The translations under genes were made by a program, and so were the position numbers. Of a DNA stretch of 64,000 bases, positions 34,574-45,363 are shown in pieces (position 1 is the stretch's first letter; each line of letters starts with the position of its first letter). The notes beneath the pieces were generated by a model. That model did not search any database. It was not told where the DNA came from and saw only the letters and a list, made by a program, of their open reading frames with translations. Source of the stretch: Notospermus geniculatus. Its lineage: Eukaryota; Nemertea; Pilidiophora; Heteronemertea; Lineidae. Location: assembly GCA_002633025.1 (NCBI GenBank), contig NMRB01000724.1:225711-289710 (forward strand), read 5' to 3'.

Positions 34574-35340
34574 ACCCGTGCTTGGCACGGGCGCAGACAT
34601 TGCTGTTATGGCATGTAGGTAGCGTTAGTGTGGTTAGCGTTAGTGTTAAAAGGATTTCCTTGTACACAACATTTGGTGTGCTGTATTGTCCTTGATTGGC
34701 TGTTGGTTCAATTTTGACATAAATGTTGTTGGAAGTTCTTGCTCGTGAGAAGGCCACGTACAACTGTCCATGTGAAAAAACTGGAGATGGAATGTAGATG
34801 CCTAGTGTGTGAAATGTTTGTCCCTGTGACTTGTTGATGGTCATAGAATAGGCCACTCGCACTGGAAATTGTACTCTTCGCAAGGTGAATGGTAAGTTGG
34901 CATCTAAGGGGGCTAACTTTATCCGTGGTATGAGGACTCTTTTACCCTGATGGATGTCGTTTCCTGTCACTATTTCTGCATCGAGCACATTATTGTGGAG
35001 GCAGTGAATGAATAGTCTGGTTCCATTGTAGAGTCCTTGCTGTATGTCAAGATTTCGCAGCAACGTGATGATGGCGCCTTCTTTTAACATTATTAGGCGA
35101 TGAGGGGGCATCCCTGTGGGAGTAATGGAATTGAGGAATTCTCGAGGATAATATTGTCTGCTTCTTCTTCAACATCACAGATTGCTTTATCTTCACTGAG
35201 ATAGATCCGCTCCTGGCCTGGTAGTTTCTTTATCACCATATCGTTGAGTTGCAAGGTAGGTGTCGTTGGTGGGTGTAGAAGGTAGTTGTAATAACCTGGA
35301 CGCTGGAGTCTGGACTGGACCCTGGACGCTGGATTTTGCA
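34560..35340 (-). pseudogene. Helitron Pif1-type helicase, C-terminal part
   Basis: In reading order (minus strand): VIKKLPGQERIYLSEDKA, a shift of frame, then PPHRLIMLKEGAIITLLRN, YNGTRLFI, VAYSMTINKSQGQTF (helicase motif V) and GQLYVAFSRARTSNNIYVK (motif VI with its Arg finger region). The Rep/Pif1 protein of Helitrons unwinds and rolls DNA during transposition. This piece joins logically to 39180-40370, about 3.9 kb away, so one gene has been split by later insertions. A frameshift occurs at about 35110. Confidence 0.8.
34565..34591 (-). mobile_element. Helitron 3' terminus (hairpin plus CTAG)
   Basis: On the minus strand a 7-bp stem, CCCGTGC/GCACGGG with a 3-base loop, is followed by six bases and then CTAG, with T as the next flanking base. 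This is the defining Helitron 3' end, and insertion between A and T is expected. It lies just past the stop of the helicase fragment, so the terminus belongs to that element. Confidence 0.85.
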
Positions 35341-35795
35341 TCCATTGGATTGAACCGCCTGGATTTCTTTCTAAAATATTTTTTGGTTCCAGTAATCATG
35401 GACAGATGGCACTGACAGGCACGGCGTTGCTGTTTTCTGTTAGTGATACACCTGTAGGAATACACCATAAGGAATGTGGAGTCTCCCTGGCCCAGGTGGC
35501 TTTGATTCTTTTTGAAGCGCGCCTCTAATGACCATGTCCATGAACCTGTAAACTTGTAAACATGTGATGGCAGTATCAAGTGATGCTGGGTGATCTCAGT
35601 GTGTAAGATGTGAAGAATGTGGCTCATACACTGTAAATCCAGGTGACGCGTTTAGCGTTTAGTTTTGTGTTTAACAAAACACAACTTAACACATTACATG
35701 AATATAACTGAACATATCATCAGGAGAGGCGTTCTATCCGCCTAGAAACATAAGTCTTGTTGCCTATAAAATGCCGAAATATATCATTTGTTGTA

Positions 35796-36549
35796 CTGTA
35801 AATCTAAAGTCTAAACACGAAACTAAACGGGAATATGCAACACTTTTTAAACATCTAAACGCGATTAGTTTTCCATTAGAAATGAACAGATGACCTAAAC
35901 ACTGCATTTAGAAAACAGTAAATCTAAATGTCTTGTAAATGTCTTGTTTAAGTTATAAACATCTCGTTGAGTTTCCCCTAAACACGAAACATGAAGGAAT
36001 CCTGAACATCGTGTTTAGGGCTGGTTCACGGCTCGGGTGGAATTGGTCAAATTTGTCGTTTCGCTATATCTCCCGCCGGCGAATTTTTTTCCCCCAGGAT
36101 ATAAAAGATATAAATCAGATGCATAAAGGTGGAATAAACTTATTCCAGGTCTAACTTCACGCTTTAACGTTCAGGAGGAAATAATACAGTAGACAGGTTT
36201 TCCGAATTACCCAAAGAAAAATTCCAGGCCAGGGCGTGTAGCCCCAGTGGCGTAGTGGTTAGAGCGTTGGTCCAGATTATGCATGTTGGTTGGCCCTGGA
36301 TCGAATCTGCCTGCCGGTATTATTCACTCTTTACTGCGTGCCTTTTTATACTTTTTTCCTTCATCTTCCAACGCTTTTTTTGTCACTTTTTCAGTCTAAA
36401 TCAGTCGGTTTAATAATTTTTTGCCGTCATGGAAACACATAAATCTATTTCGTTGGAATATGGAGAACTAAACGCGTTTAGATGTTTAAAATCTGTTGCA
36501 TATTCCCGTTTAGTTTCGTGTTCAGACTTTAAACACTTTAGATTTACAG
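35796..36549. mobile_element. Foldback element with about 70-bp arms and an internal tRNA-like block
   Basis: CTGTAAATCTAAAGTCTAAA and the next 50 bases, including ACTAAACGGGAATATGCAAC, are mirrored at the right end to 36549. Another partial copy of the end (ACTGTAAATCC) lies at about 35629. The loop holds a tRNA-like A box and B box (36240-36320). It lies in the interval that splits the Helitron helicase. Confidence 0.7.
36240..36320 (+). ncRNA. tRNA-derived SINE head (pol III boxes)
   Basis: TGGCGTAGTGG (36248-36258) matches an A box and GGATCGAATCT (36298-36308) matches a B box at 9 of 11 positions. The spacing of about 40 bases is close to a tRNA gene. There is no acceptor-stem pairing and the D/T arms are imperfect, so this is a SINE-type promoter relic and not a functional tRNA. 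Confidence 0.5.
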
Positions 36550-36784
36550 TGTAGGCCTATTATAGTTTACTGTAGACTACGAGTACCGGCCTTGGGTATG
36601 TTGCTGGTCTTGTGGTATTTGGTACTTGGTACTCGTTACTTGGTATTTAAAAGATGACTGAAGAAATTCAGAAGAAACGTGCCATTTCCTTTTCCACTGT
36701 ACCGGTATGCCTATTTACAGAGGGTGTTGTAGCCAAACCTCGACGATGTATAATGTGGGTGATTTCTGAATTACGGGTTGGTTC

Positions 36785-37050
36785 TTAACCTGGCACAAAT
36801 TTAATGATTGAAGAATCATGAGATGGTGCTTTTGCAATTGCACCCTCACTGTCGCAGAGTTCCCTTGCCTTCTTGGCAATGCCGTCAATCACCGGTTGAG
36901 CCAAATTAACGTCTCTAAGCTTTTCACTAAAACCATAACAGTGGCTGTGGCTGAAGGTTGCATATTTGGGTTTTTGGCGTGTGCATGAAGTTCGGACATG
37001 GACAGCTTTGCAGCACTCTTCAACCATGCATCTCGATTTTTTGCAGGCAT
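36785..37050 (-). pseudogene. Remnant of a multi-copy animal family (possibly SWIM-associated)
   Basis: The minus strand gives MPAKNRDAWLKSAAKLS then, one frame over, VNLAQPVIDGIAKKARELC and EGAIAKAPSHDSSIIKFVPG. The segment xxxI-x-x-KA-x-ELC-x-x-x-GA-(I/V)-x-KAP resembles a block that precedes Cys/His zinc-binding tails in multi-copy animal proteins. The match is from memory of the pattern and weak. A frameshift and truncation indicate decay. Confidence 0.3.
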
Positions 37051-37059
37051 GTCAATTAA

Positions 37060-38716
37060 ACTCTCTCGGAGAAGAATGCAGTGTTGTCGCTAAGGAATCT
37101 GACAGACGGGTCTTGAAGTATTACAGCCGGGCGGCACGCGTAGCGCCCCGCCGCGAGTGCTGTCCAGCGGCGGGGGCAGCGCGAGGGGGTGCCCCCCTCG
37201 CACTTAGAAAAATGTTTAATTCACATGACCCTAGATGCGATTTCCTGGCATTTCAGAGCCCCTAAAACTAGTTCCGTACGCCTCCCAATGCGGCCGAAAA
37301 CTGCTATAAAACTTTGTGCCAACACCAGAGAGATGAGAGCGACGTCGGAAGAAAATAACGGCCCGCTCAGGGAGCGCGCAGTGCGACCGGGGGGGGGGCA
37401 TGAGAGGGTGTCCCCCGCAATTTTTGAAAATTAGAGAATAAAAGACGCAATTTCCCGGCATCTGCGATCAAAAATCGAACTGAGCGGCGGCCATTACACA
37501 TGTTACAAGGAAGTCACTTGGCCCGAATACTGACGGAAATTGCCCATCGATTGGCCGATTGTGTGACGTCAGAGGCTGTGCCAAATAATGGTCACAGTTG
37601 TGCTACTCTTCCATTCATCACTGTTCATGACTGGAGTTGATTGACTTCTCAGAAAGAAGGGCGCGAAGAGACGTGACATGTGGATCGCACATAAATTATA
37701 GATTTTCGTGGCCGGCGTTGCTGTCGGAGGGAGAGCGCACGTGTTCCCGCGTTCATGGCGATATCCAATCTGGTCCCGCGAGATTTCATTCGAGACTTGG
37801 ATTTTATGAATGAAATCTCTGGAACATTTGGCTGACATCTTGGATGCACCATCCTTGTAAACACGTACAATTAGATATCTTTAATGTAATGATGAGGTCC
37901 GATAATTAAGGGTAAATTGCTTTGGGAGTTACATATTGGGAATATAAGCTGTATTAAAACACAAGAGGCCAAAACAAAAGTTTGAGAACTACGTTTTCTG
38001 GGCGTAGTTGCTCACCGTGTTGTGCGGCAAAACCTTGGAGACGGTGTAAACAACCTAATCCATCGACCATGACGCCGGCATGACCAACAAAACCGGTGCC
38101 GAGGAAAGTCAAAGGAATAGATTTAATGGCGATTTGCTTACGTTTTGCAACACTTTCTGATGCTGATCGCTTCCTTGTCGTGCTCATGATATGCATGATG
38201 CTCGGTTGTCATGTTGCCAAGGACGTGAAGTAGTTCGAATGATTCGTAATAATACACGGGGCATTGCAAAAATGCGGAGTTCCCGAGCACTGGCACAGCG
38301 CAAGGCATTGTTGCGTCAATGACGTCATCAACATGTCAGCCAAATATATCAGAGTCCGAACGACGTCATAACGTCAGGCTCGGGTCTGTTTCAGAGTGGG
38401 CGATATCGTCAGTGAGTGGGCGATTCAGAGAATGACTTTGGGGCTGGTGATAGGATGAGAAAGGGGCACTAATGGGACACCCCTGGGGAAATTATTGTGG
38501 GTATGTAGCATTCATTCATGCACGGGGCTGGTAATTTTCGTGGTCCATTTTTGGGTGCTGGGGAATGGGCAGGCAAAATGAGGAGAATCTTGGTACAATG
38601 GATGGTTTGAATAATCTAACATGGGTACTAGATCTTCTGTGATAATTACATACACTGAATGGGTTCAAAAGACGTCGTGAAGGGTTAGGCGACCGCGTTT
38701 TTGCCTAATACTAGAG
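37060..38716. other. No gene seen; one GC-rich patch
   Basis: A GC-rich block at 37130-37440 has a GGGGGTGCCCCCCTCGCA-type dyad and a related GGGTGTCCCCCGC further on. The rest has only short frames. This lies within the DNA that separates the two Helitron helicase halves. Confidence 0.4.
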
Positions 38717-38838
38717 AGTTTTCGCAAAGCCCCCGAAACGCCAACGAGAACGTCTGTCCTTTTGTTCGGTGCCTTCCCGGCGGCATCGAACAATGGGGTT
38801 GGCGTTCGCGTTGGTGCTTCGGGGGCTTTGCGAAAACT
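38717..38838. repeat. Perfect-stem hairpin, two nested arms
   Basis: AGTTTTCGCAAAGCCCCCGA and the following bases are mirrored by TCGGGGGCTTTGCGAAAACT. Inside, GTTCGGTGCC pairs with GGCATCGAAC around a short loop. It could be a small MITE or a hairpin-forming transcript. No flanking duplication is seen. Confidence 0.6.
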
Positions 38839-39179
38839 CCCCATTCAGTCCCCACGTAGACTTTCAGATCAATAGAATACAACCAGTTTTGTTTACTCTA
38901 AAACATTTTTTTGCTTTAACTGTTTTTTTCAGCCGGGTAGACAGATGTTATTAGCCAGGTATTTTACCCGGCTCCCGGCTATTAACGACAACCCTGAAAA
39001 TGGGGCGAAAGGTGTCTCTAATGCACAGATAGTCCGATGCACCTGCATAGGCTTTTCGTACATCCTCTTGTTGAGCATGAACAAACTCCCTTATTGACTT
39101 AACAAAAGCGTATATAAAGCCCAGATCCACGCCTTAGCTGCCACGCATGAATTTTGCGATTCATGGCCTCGGATGCATT

Positions 39180-40370
39180 TGTATAAAACCGCTTCGGGGG
39201 ATATCCAAGACCTGCCCTCATATTCTGGGTTAGTTTGAACATCTTGAAGACTGGCATAGGTGTGAGCGTTTTAGACAGTTTTCTACAACGGCTGTTCGTG
39301 GTTGTCTTGGTAAGACAGGGAGGACCTGGCGGAAATCACCACCCATCACGAATACTTTGCCGCCGAAAGGTACTTTATGTCCTGTGATATCTTGTAACAT
39401 CTTGTCAATTGCTGAAAGAGCAGTGGCAGGCACCATGGATGCCTCATCAATTAAGAAGAGTGACACAGAGCACAGGTATTTCGCATGCCTGGATGATGGT
39501 GATACTTGGCAGGTACTTGTGTCGATGACTGGCACAGATAATTTGAATATACTGTGTACTGTCCTTCCGCCGGCTAGAAGGGTTGATACAATACCTGTCC
39601 ATGCAGAAGATGCCACCTTTATGGCTTACTTCGACAACAGCTGATGAGAGCATTGTATACGGTTGTTTTTCCAGTACCCCCTCGACCATTTAAGAAATAT
39701 GCGCTGTGCACCAATAATTGTCTTTGATCAGGATTTAACTGTTGTAATTGAGTAGCCGCTAACTCAGTTTCATGTTGAATGTCAGTTGTGGGTTGTGGTG
39801 TTGGAATGCCAAGTGTGCTGAGATTCGTCCCGTTTTGCTGCAGAACTGCTTCGATGTCAAGCAATGCTAGCTGGGTTGCCGTTTCAGGCCTGTTGTTGTC
39901 GAACAAATGATCTTCCATTAAGGCTTCTTTGTGCTTTTCCCTTAAATCGACTGGATTGGTTGGGTCACAGGAGATGCAGATAGTGGCAATAGTTGTCGCA
40001 GTTGTCGTGGCATCTGGAAGACTGTTGCTTCTGTGAGGGTGTTGTCCCATTGCTGGTCATCCAGCAAGAGGTGTCTGAGAATACATGCTTCCTTAAATGT
40101 GTTTGTGGTGGCTCCGTCTATGGTTTTGAGGTAATCGTATGAATTTGGTCCTGGGACGTGAAGCAGTAGTAATCTGAGGCAGTAGCGTTCATGATCTTTG
40201 GGGCTGACTGAATAGATCCGGCCAATAGTTGTCTCTGCACCTTGTTTCCTTGGTTTCCATTGAGATGTTGGTTTGTGGAAAACATACTTGTTTGGGAATT
40301 CTTCGTAACAGAGGTTGATTTGGTGGATAAGGTTTGCCTTGAAGAATGCTGTGAGCATGGTCTCTTTTTC
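39180..40370 (-). pseudogene. Helitron Pif1-type helicase, N-terminal and central part
   Basis: In order: LTAFFKANL, YEEFPNKYVFHKPTSQWKPR, GRIYSVSPKDHERYCLRLLL, TFKEACILRHLLLDDQQW, then the Walker A FLNGRGGTGKTTVYNALIS, LSVPV, the Walker B FLIDEASMVPATALSAID, GGDFRQVLPVLPR, and after a frame change FKLTQNMR. These are the N-terminal Helitron signature and SF1B helicase motifs I-III. At least three frameshifts occur, at about 39990, 39630 and 39275. The Rep (HUH) nuclease domain expected upstream is absent. Together with 34560-35340 it makes one broken helicase of a Helitron whose 3' end is at 34565. Confidence 0.8.
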
Positions 40371-40823
40371 GGAGGATGCCTGTGCACTGGTGTATTATAA
40401 AAGTTGGGGGCATTTTTTCGTGTTTTAGCCTTTTCTTTGTGGCTTATTTGTGCAGATTGATAAAGCAATCATCATGATTTAGTTAGTGCATATAAAAGTT
40501 CATTCATTCCTGGGCATATTATTGTCTTCAATCAGTTCTAATGTAATCCAACAGTAACACAGTTCAATTTTGAATTAAAATTTTGAACCAAAACACAACT
40601 TTCCTGAATTACATGACAAGTGCGTTCATGACGGATTGACAATCTGAAAGGGCATCTGGTAGGCATCATCACAAGGCCACTTGAACGGATGATGTCTGCA
40701 TGCAGTGCTGGCTGACCCGATACACACACAGTAGTAGGCCTACACACACATGCACACGACGAACACCGCTACACACACGATAGATTTCCACCTACGCAGA
40801 TTCTTCATTTTCCAATTCAACAC
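40371..40823. other. No gene seen
   Basis: No HUH Rep motif is found where the Helitron's upstream coding region should be. Short dinucleotide CACACA runs are present. Confidence 0.4.
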
Positions 40824-41102
40824 CTATCTTGTGAGCTTCGCCCTTCTGTGTGGTGGGTTAAGGTAATTTAGTGACAAAATCGGTCCCTTCCATGTACTGT
40901 TTGAGCCCTTTTTCAGCTGCTCCCCGGAGGATGCCCCGCGAATGAAGAATTCACAGAGGATTCTTTTGTCATGTTTTGCACATATTCGGCACCAACATTT
41001 TTTAACGTAGTTTCTCCCATTTTTGTTGTATGACTCGTAGTCGTAGCCAAAAGCACCTCCGGTGGGCCAATTCAGAAATGTAGATACCTTGACTGTTGCC
41101 AT
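40824..41102 (-). CDS. N-terminal zinc-binding start of a hAT-like protein
   Basis: The 92-codon frame begins MATVKVSTFLNWPTGGAFGY and contains KKCWCRICAKHDKRILCE, a C-x2-C pair, then IRGAS. This layout matches the beginning of hAT-derived animal proteins that start with a Cys-pair finger ahead of the transposase core, but identification is tentative. No downstream core is present here. Confidence 0.3.
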   Translation of the reverse strand: MATVKVSTFLNWPTGGAFGYDYESYNKNGRNYVKKCWCRICAKHDKRILCEFFIRGASSGEQLKKGSNSTWKGPILSLNYLNPPHRRAKLTR

Positions 41103-41855
41103 CTTTCATCGCCCACCTCTCATCCGCCATATGTCCGCTCTGCATTAACATGATGAAGCGTGTTTCCTGAGCATGTAAAGCCGAGTACAACTTACAGACT
41201 TTCTGACTGGTTATCCATGACGTATATCGCTACAACATCCAATCAGAATATGCGTTACATTTAGACTGGTCCTGTCTGTCCTAGCAACGGGGAGCCTGCA
41301 AAACTTGAGCTATGGAGCGCCATAAATCGTGTCGAGACTCAATCCATGGGGCGCGATTTCGACCATTTTTTTGTGGGGCGTGATTATTAGCGCCTGTAAA
41401 TGAAATTTTACGGGCACGATGNCGCAATGGAGCGTGAGCGTGATCGCGCCCCGCAAAAGTGAATGCCTGTATTGCGGGTAGCTTCAGTGCAAACAACTTG
41501 TCAACAAGAAACTGAAGTTCTCATGTGTTTTGCAGAGAGGCAAGTCAAACGATCTATTGGCTTTGGATTGGAGGGCCAACCCAAAATGGCTGAATGTGAA
41601 AACTTATTCCTAAACAACTGAGCAAATTTATTCCTCGATAATTATCAGGATCTCCAGGATCCCCTTTCTTCTTGTACAAGGCTTGAATCAGACCTGTAGT
41701 TAACAGGTTGTTTCTTTGGTTGTACTGTTTTTGAGGAATAACCATAAAGTGACACTTTTCAGTGTAAAAGGTATGAAGTCCGTCAGTTTGTCTGTTGATT
41801 GACATGTGATCAGTTTTGGGCACATGTCAAATTCAGTGAGGACTAAGAATTTCAA
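41103..41855. other. No gene seen
   Basis: This interval contains one ambiguous base (41422). The short minus-strand frame at 41554-41823 includes LLTTGLIQALYKKKGDPGDP, a phrase typical of the start of non-LTR reverse transcriptases. It is immediately broken, so it may be a very small LINE fragment. Confidence 0.35.
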
Positions 41856-42430
41856 TTACCAGCTAGTTCTGGCATTCCCTGTTAATGCAGTCCATCTGGT
41901 AGTGATTTTTGTTGCCTCATATACATTTATGATTTTGCAGTGAGCTAACTTCTTCTTTTCCGCTTGGCTGTACAGAGATTGCAGTTTTAACAATGTGTTG
42001 GTACAGTACTCGCACGGACATTGTTCGAGGTTTTGGTCCTTGGCAAGCATGACATGCTTTGGACGAAATTCTGCGAATTTGAGAACCCAATAGAAATATC
42101 AGGTTCTTTTCTTTGAATCACTTTTACAGCTCTTTGGTGGTTCTGCTTAAGTAGGCTCGTGCCTTCCCGAGTTTCTTGGAATATGCCTTCTTGTGGGGGA
42201 GAGTAGTTGTATGGTCTTCTTTGAATGCATGCTCTAAATCCACAATGTATGTAGATAGTGCTGTTTTGTGTGGTACAAGAAGTTTGTTCTCCTGTTTGGC
42301 CCTGAAAAATCGGTTTCTCTTGATACCTATGACTCCACCGGCTGCTCTCAAAAGTCCATACTGCTTCAGTACGACAGTGGTCTTCAGGTTTTTAACTGTC
42401 GCAGCAAATATGTCGGGGCTTAAATCGGCA
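41856..42430 (-). pseudogene. Fragment of a multi-copy Cys-rich animal family (possible transposase)
   Basis: On the minus strand: IKRNRFFRAKQENK, LPHKKAYSKKLGKARAYL, then after a stop EFRPKHVMLAKDQNLEQCPC and EYCTNTLLKLQSL. Invertebrate multi-copy proteins with a basic N-terminal segment, an FxxLRPK-type phrase and a C-x-C-x2-C-x-N-x-x-LK motif are often followed by the DFAENY block seen at 23990-24400. So the two fragments may be different parts of one family; this is inference. Confidence 0.4.
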
Positions 42431-43229
42431 ATCCTTTACGTGCTGTCTCTAAAGCTTTCCTCTCAGCATCCTTTGACCGTTCGTCTGGAGTTAAACAATC
42501 GTTGATTTCAGGCCTGTCATTTTCAGACACGTTCTCCACTGAATGCTGATTCAGTGCTCCGCTCGGCTGTTTCAGTGCTTCCCGTTGCTTTTGGTGGACA
42601 CTTCTGCATTATGCTTTTGTGCATTCTGTTTCCGACATACCGTGCAACATGGTGGACTTAATTTGGTGTTGTTGCATGAAGTCCTTGAATCCTTTTGGGT
42701 CCCCCTTTCCATTTTTGTGGCGCATTTTGGAGAGTCCGTGAATAACATTCACTGTCCCTCCACCAAACCCTAACACCTTTCCCTTGAAACCACGAGTGAC
42801 AGCGCTGTCTGTTTCGTTACATCTTCATTACCAATTCTAAACTTCTCCTGTGCCCTTCCCAGCTTAATCACAAGAAGACTGCAAGAATGGCCCATATAAC
42901 AATCGAGTCCGAGTTGCTGGAACAATGCCTGATGAGGCAATGACTTAATGTATATCAGCCTGATGAGGCAATGACTTAACGTATATCAGCCGATTCAGAG
43001 ATACGTCTTCTACCCCGGTTATTCCCACTACGTTTTCCCGTCGGCTTACGACAAATACCACACTCATCCATGGTTGAAAACGGCCTAAAACCAGAATACA
43101 ACCTGCCAATTCGAAAATCATCTACTGATGGCTGCCATCTTGGATTGTGTCCAAACAACAGGCACTGTAAAAACAAATTGATACAATTTTTAAGCCCATT
43201 TCCCACGGGCCCGCTGCACCCATCGTACA

Positions 43230-43612
43230 TCACACACTGTCAGTCATGCATGCTCTTGTGCCAGGCAGAGCCCCCTTAAGGAGTTCTGGCACAAGGCGTT
43301 TTCCGGCAATAACCAAAAATGGGGGAAATGAGTCGAGATCACAGTTGTGATATGACTGAGTTTTGGCGGATGAAGGCGCTGGAAATCTCTCATGTGCTGG
43401 TCCAATGATGAAGGGGGTCATTTGATACATCCGTTTTGGCCAAGTTGAATGATGCGTTGTGGTCTGTTCTCAAAATTATACTTTTTAATGATGTTCCCAA
43501 GTTCTTTCAAATCAACTGCTCGGGACTGAATACTTTGGTCCTTAGGATGCATAACTTCTGTGGTCTTGCATTTTTTATTGATGGCCAACGTTTCAGAAGG
43601 TTTCAATAGCAC
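43230..43612 (-). pseudogene. Pogo/Tigger-type (DDE_1) transposase fragment
   Basis: The minus frame reads VDLKELGNIIKKYNFENRPQ, RIIQLGQNG (where an (I/V)-x-N-x-DExG motif with the first catalytic Asp is expected), then in another frame SSAKTQSYHNCDLDSFPPFL, VIAGKRLVPELLKGALPGTR and ACMTDS. The phrase PPF-x-V-x-x-GKR-x4-LL-x-GA-x-PGT is diagnostic of the DDE_1 superfamily. The first Asp is lost (QLGQNG), stops are present, and the second and third acidic residues are not recovered. The copy is dead. Confidence 0.6.
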
Positions 43613-44283
43613 CTCACAGTAAGAATTTTGATTTCATATTTGCGATGGTCTTGCCCACGCGCATCTTCCGTGGCGAATCGTTGAAATTGTGACCGTAGTG
43701 TACCCATATATTAGACATGCCATCAGCTGGACATGTTCGACGATAGCCAGTTCCATTTCAGGAGAAAAAGAGGCGGTTATCCTGATTTTTCACCCCGATA
43801 GCAATTCTCCCTGAAAATGAAGGTGTTTTGACATTATACTCCTAAATATTTTGAAAGATATTATTCGTAAATATTTTGAAAAATATTATTATCTTTATCT
43901 TATTCCTATCCTGCTGGACATCTGGTAATTATTATAACTACTAGCAACCGTGGGCGGTGCTATGGTGTATGGAGGATGAGTGTGTTTGGGGGTGGGGGGC
44001 TTTTAATGGGATATAAGTGAGTCGACCTCAGGTTGTGCCGAATTTCTTTTGGCGCACTTTTGAGTGTCTCTGGTAGGTCAGATAATTTTTTTAGCGATCT
44101 TGGAATTGTAGCGGCGATTTTCAAGAAGCACTCACAAAAGTCTTTCCAACTTCTCCCGATCTCCTTTTGTTGAATGTAATTATCCTTCACATGGTGACTT
44201 TTGCTAGGCTCTGGAAGTTGAAAGATCAAATCTCCTTTGTGCAAAGCAACAAGAACTGAGATTTTGCCGCCAAGAAGTGCACC
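43613..44283. other. No confident gene
   Basis: A basic minus-strand frame (about 43960-44220) includes IGRSWKDFCECFLKIAATIP without a recognised domain. ATATTTTGAAA words repeat near 43850-43890. Confidence 0.3.
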
Positions 44284-44407
44284 TGGAATTTTGTGCCAAA
44301 GAGATGAAAAGCACAAAAATTGACACACAGTATATGATAAATAAAAAGGCAATTTCCAGAATGTTTGCGAATTTTCGACCCCAACCGGGGTCTTCTTCAG
44401 GCTGGAA
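44284..44407 (-). ncRNA. Hammerhead-like ribozyme motif, copy 1
   Basis: On the minus strand TTCCAG (outer stem) is followed by CTGAAGA, a 6-bp stem GACCCC/GGGGTC with a GGTT loop, GAAA, and then CTGGAA closing the outer stem (core 44354-44407). CUGANGA, stem II and GAAA are the conserved catalytic core of hammerhead ribozymes, which occur in Penelope-like elements and retrozymes. Stem III and the cleavage triplet are unclear, so activity is doubtful. Downstream sequence matches the copy at 61723. Confidence 0.4.
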
Positions 44408-45363
44408 CTTTACAATCCGAAACTCTAGAACAGACTGAGCTGAAACCCAAATGTAGACATGAAGTATCCCATCCAAACAGGACGTGACAGCAATTAAGGA
44501 AAGAAAAGAGTACAAGCCCCAAAAGGTGGTTGCTCAACCTAACAGAAATGTAATTAGTGAATGTAGGGCTTGACTAGGCTGAAGGGAAAATATAGCTTGG
44601 AGGAATTAAACTAACAGTATAATTATACTGACAGTACAATACCCCCAAGGCTATATAATAGTAAGAGTAATTTATATTAAACAAATGTATGAGGAAGTGA
44701 TAACAAATTAGGCCTAGAAAATAAATGAAGAGCAAGATAAGGCCAAAAAAAAATCACCTGTTTCTTGTCCAGCAACTCAGCAGAAATCGATGCGGGCATG
44801 CGAATTTTTTTTTAAATGCAAATAATTTTTTTTTCAGTTGTCTTCGTGGACAGGAGGAAATACTACCAGCAAACTATCTCTCTACATGTTTAAAGCACCA
44901 GTTTCATGAAAAATAAAGACGAACATGTACTCATAAAATTTTATTTGTTGTTCATTTCAAAATTACAACTTCCTGAGGACTTTGAACTACATGTACTTAA
45001 ACTCTAGCCCTACAAAAATGGTAAGAAAATGGCAAGACCTATTAAAAACATAAACAAGAAGCAGATAGCAGGTGTCTCATAGTCCCACTGGATTGTTTTT
45101 GACACTCACGGCCAGACACACTACTCACTCAAGCTCAAGACTCGACTTTGTGTTTGTCGACTAAATTTATGACTGTACAAATCTGTTGGTCTTTGAACAT
45201 GAGGAGAGTTTTAATTAAAACTAAATGCCCTAGAAAAAGAAACTATAGAAAACATCACTGTAAAAATTCAATTTCAGCAAAGACTACCGTGATATGGATG
45301 ACCCCAGCGCTACATGTACGCCTGGCCAGAATGTACTTTTTCCACTTACATGAACATGGCAAT
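44408..45363. other. 3' flank of the DDE-like gene; no other gene seen
   Basis: AT-rich, with short frames only. AATAAA occurs at about 44720 on the plus strand but no minus-strand polyadenylation signal could be assigned with confidence. Confidence 0.35.

Noticed and set aside
36240-36320. Functional tRNA gene
   Set aside because: A and B boxes are present but no acceptor stem pairs, the B box has mismatches, and no sensible anticodon arm is seen.
43941-43960. Third Helitron 3' end at CTAG near 43941
   Set aside because: The candidate hairpin has a bulge and abuts CTAG with no spacer, unlike the two clear ends.
44204-44515. 103-codon minus-strand ORF with PEEDPGWGRKFAN
   Set aside because: The same phrase appears at 61.7 kb because it is the translation of the hammerhead-like structured repeat; RNA structure, not protein, is conserved.
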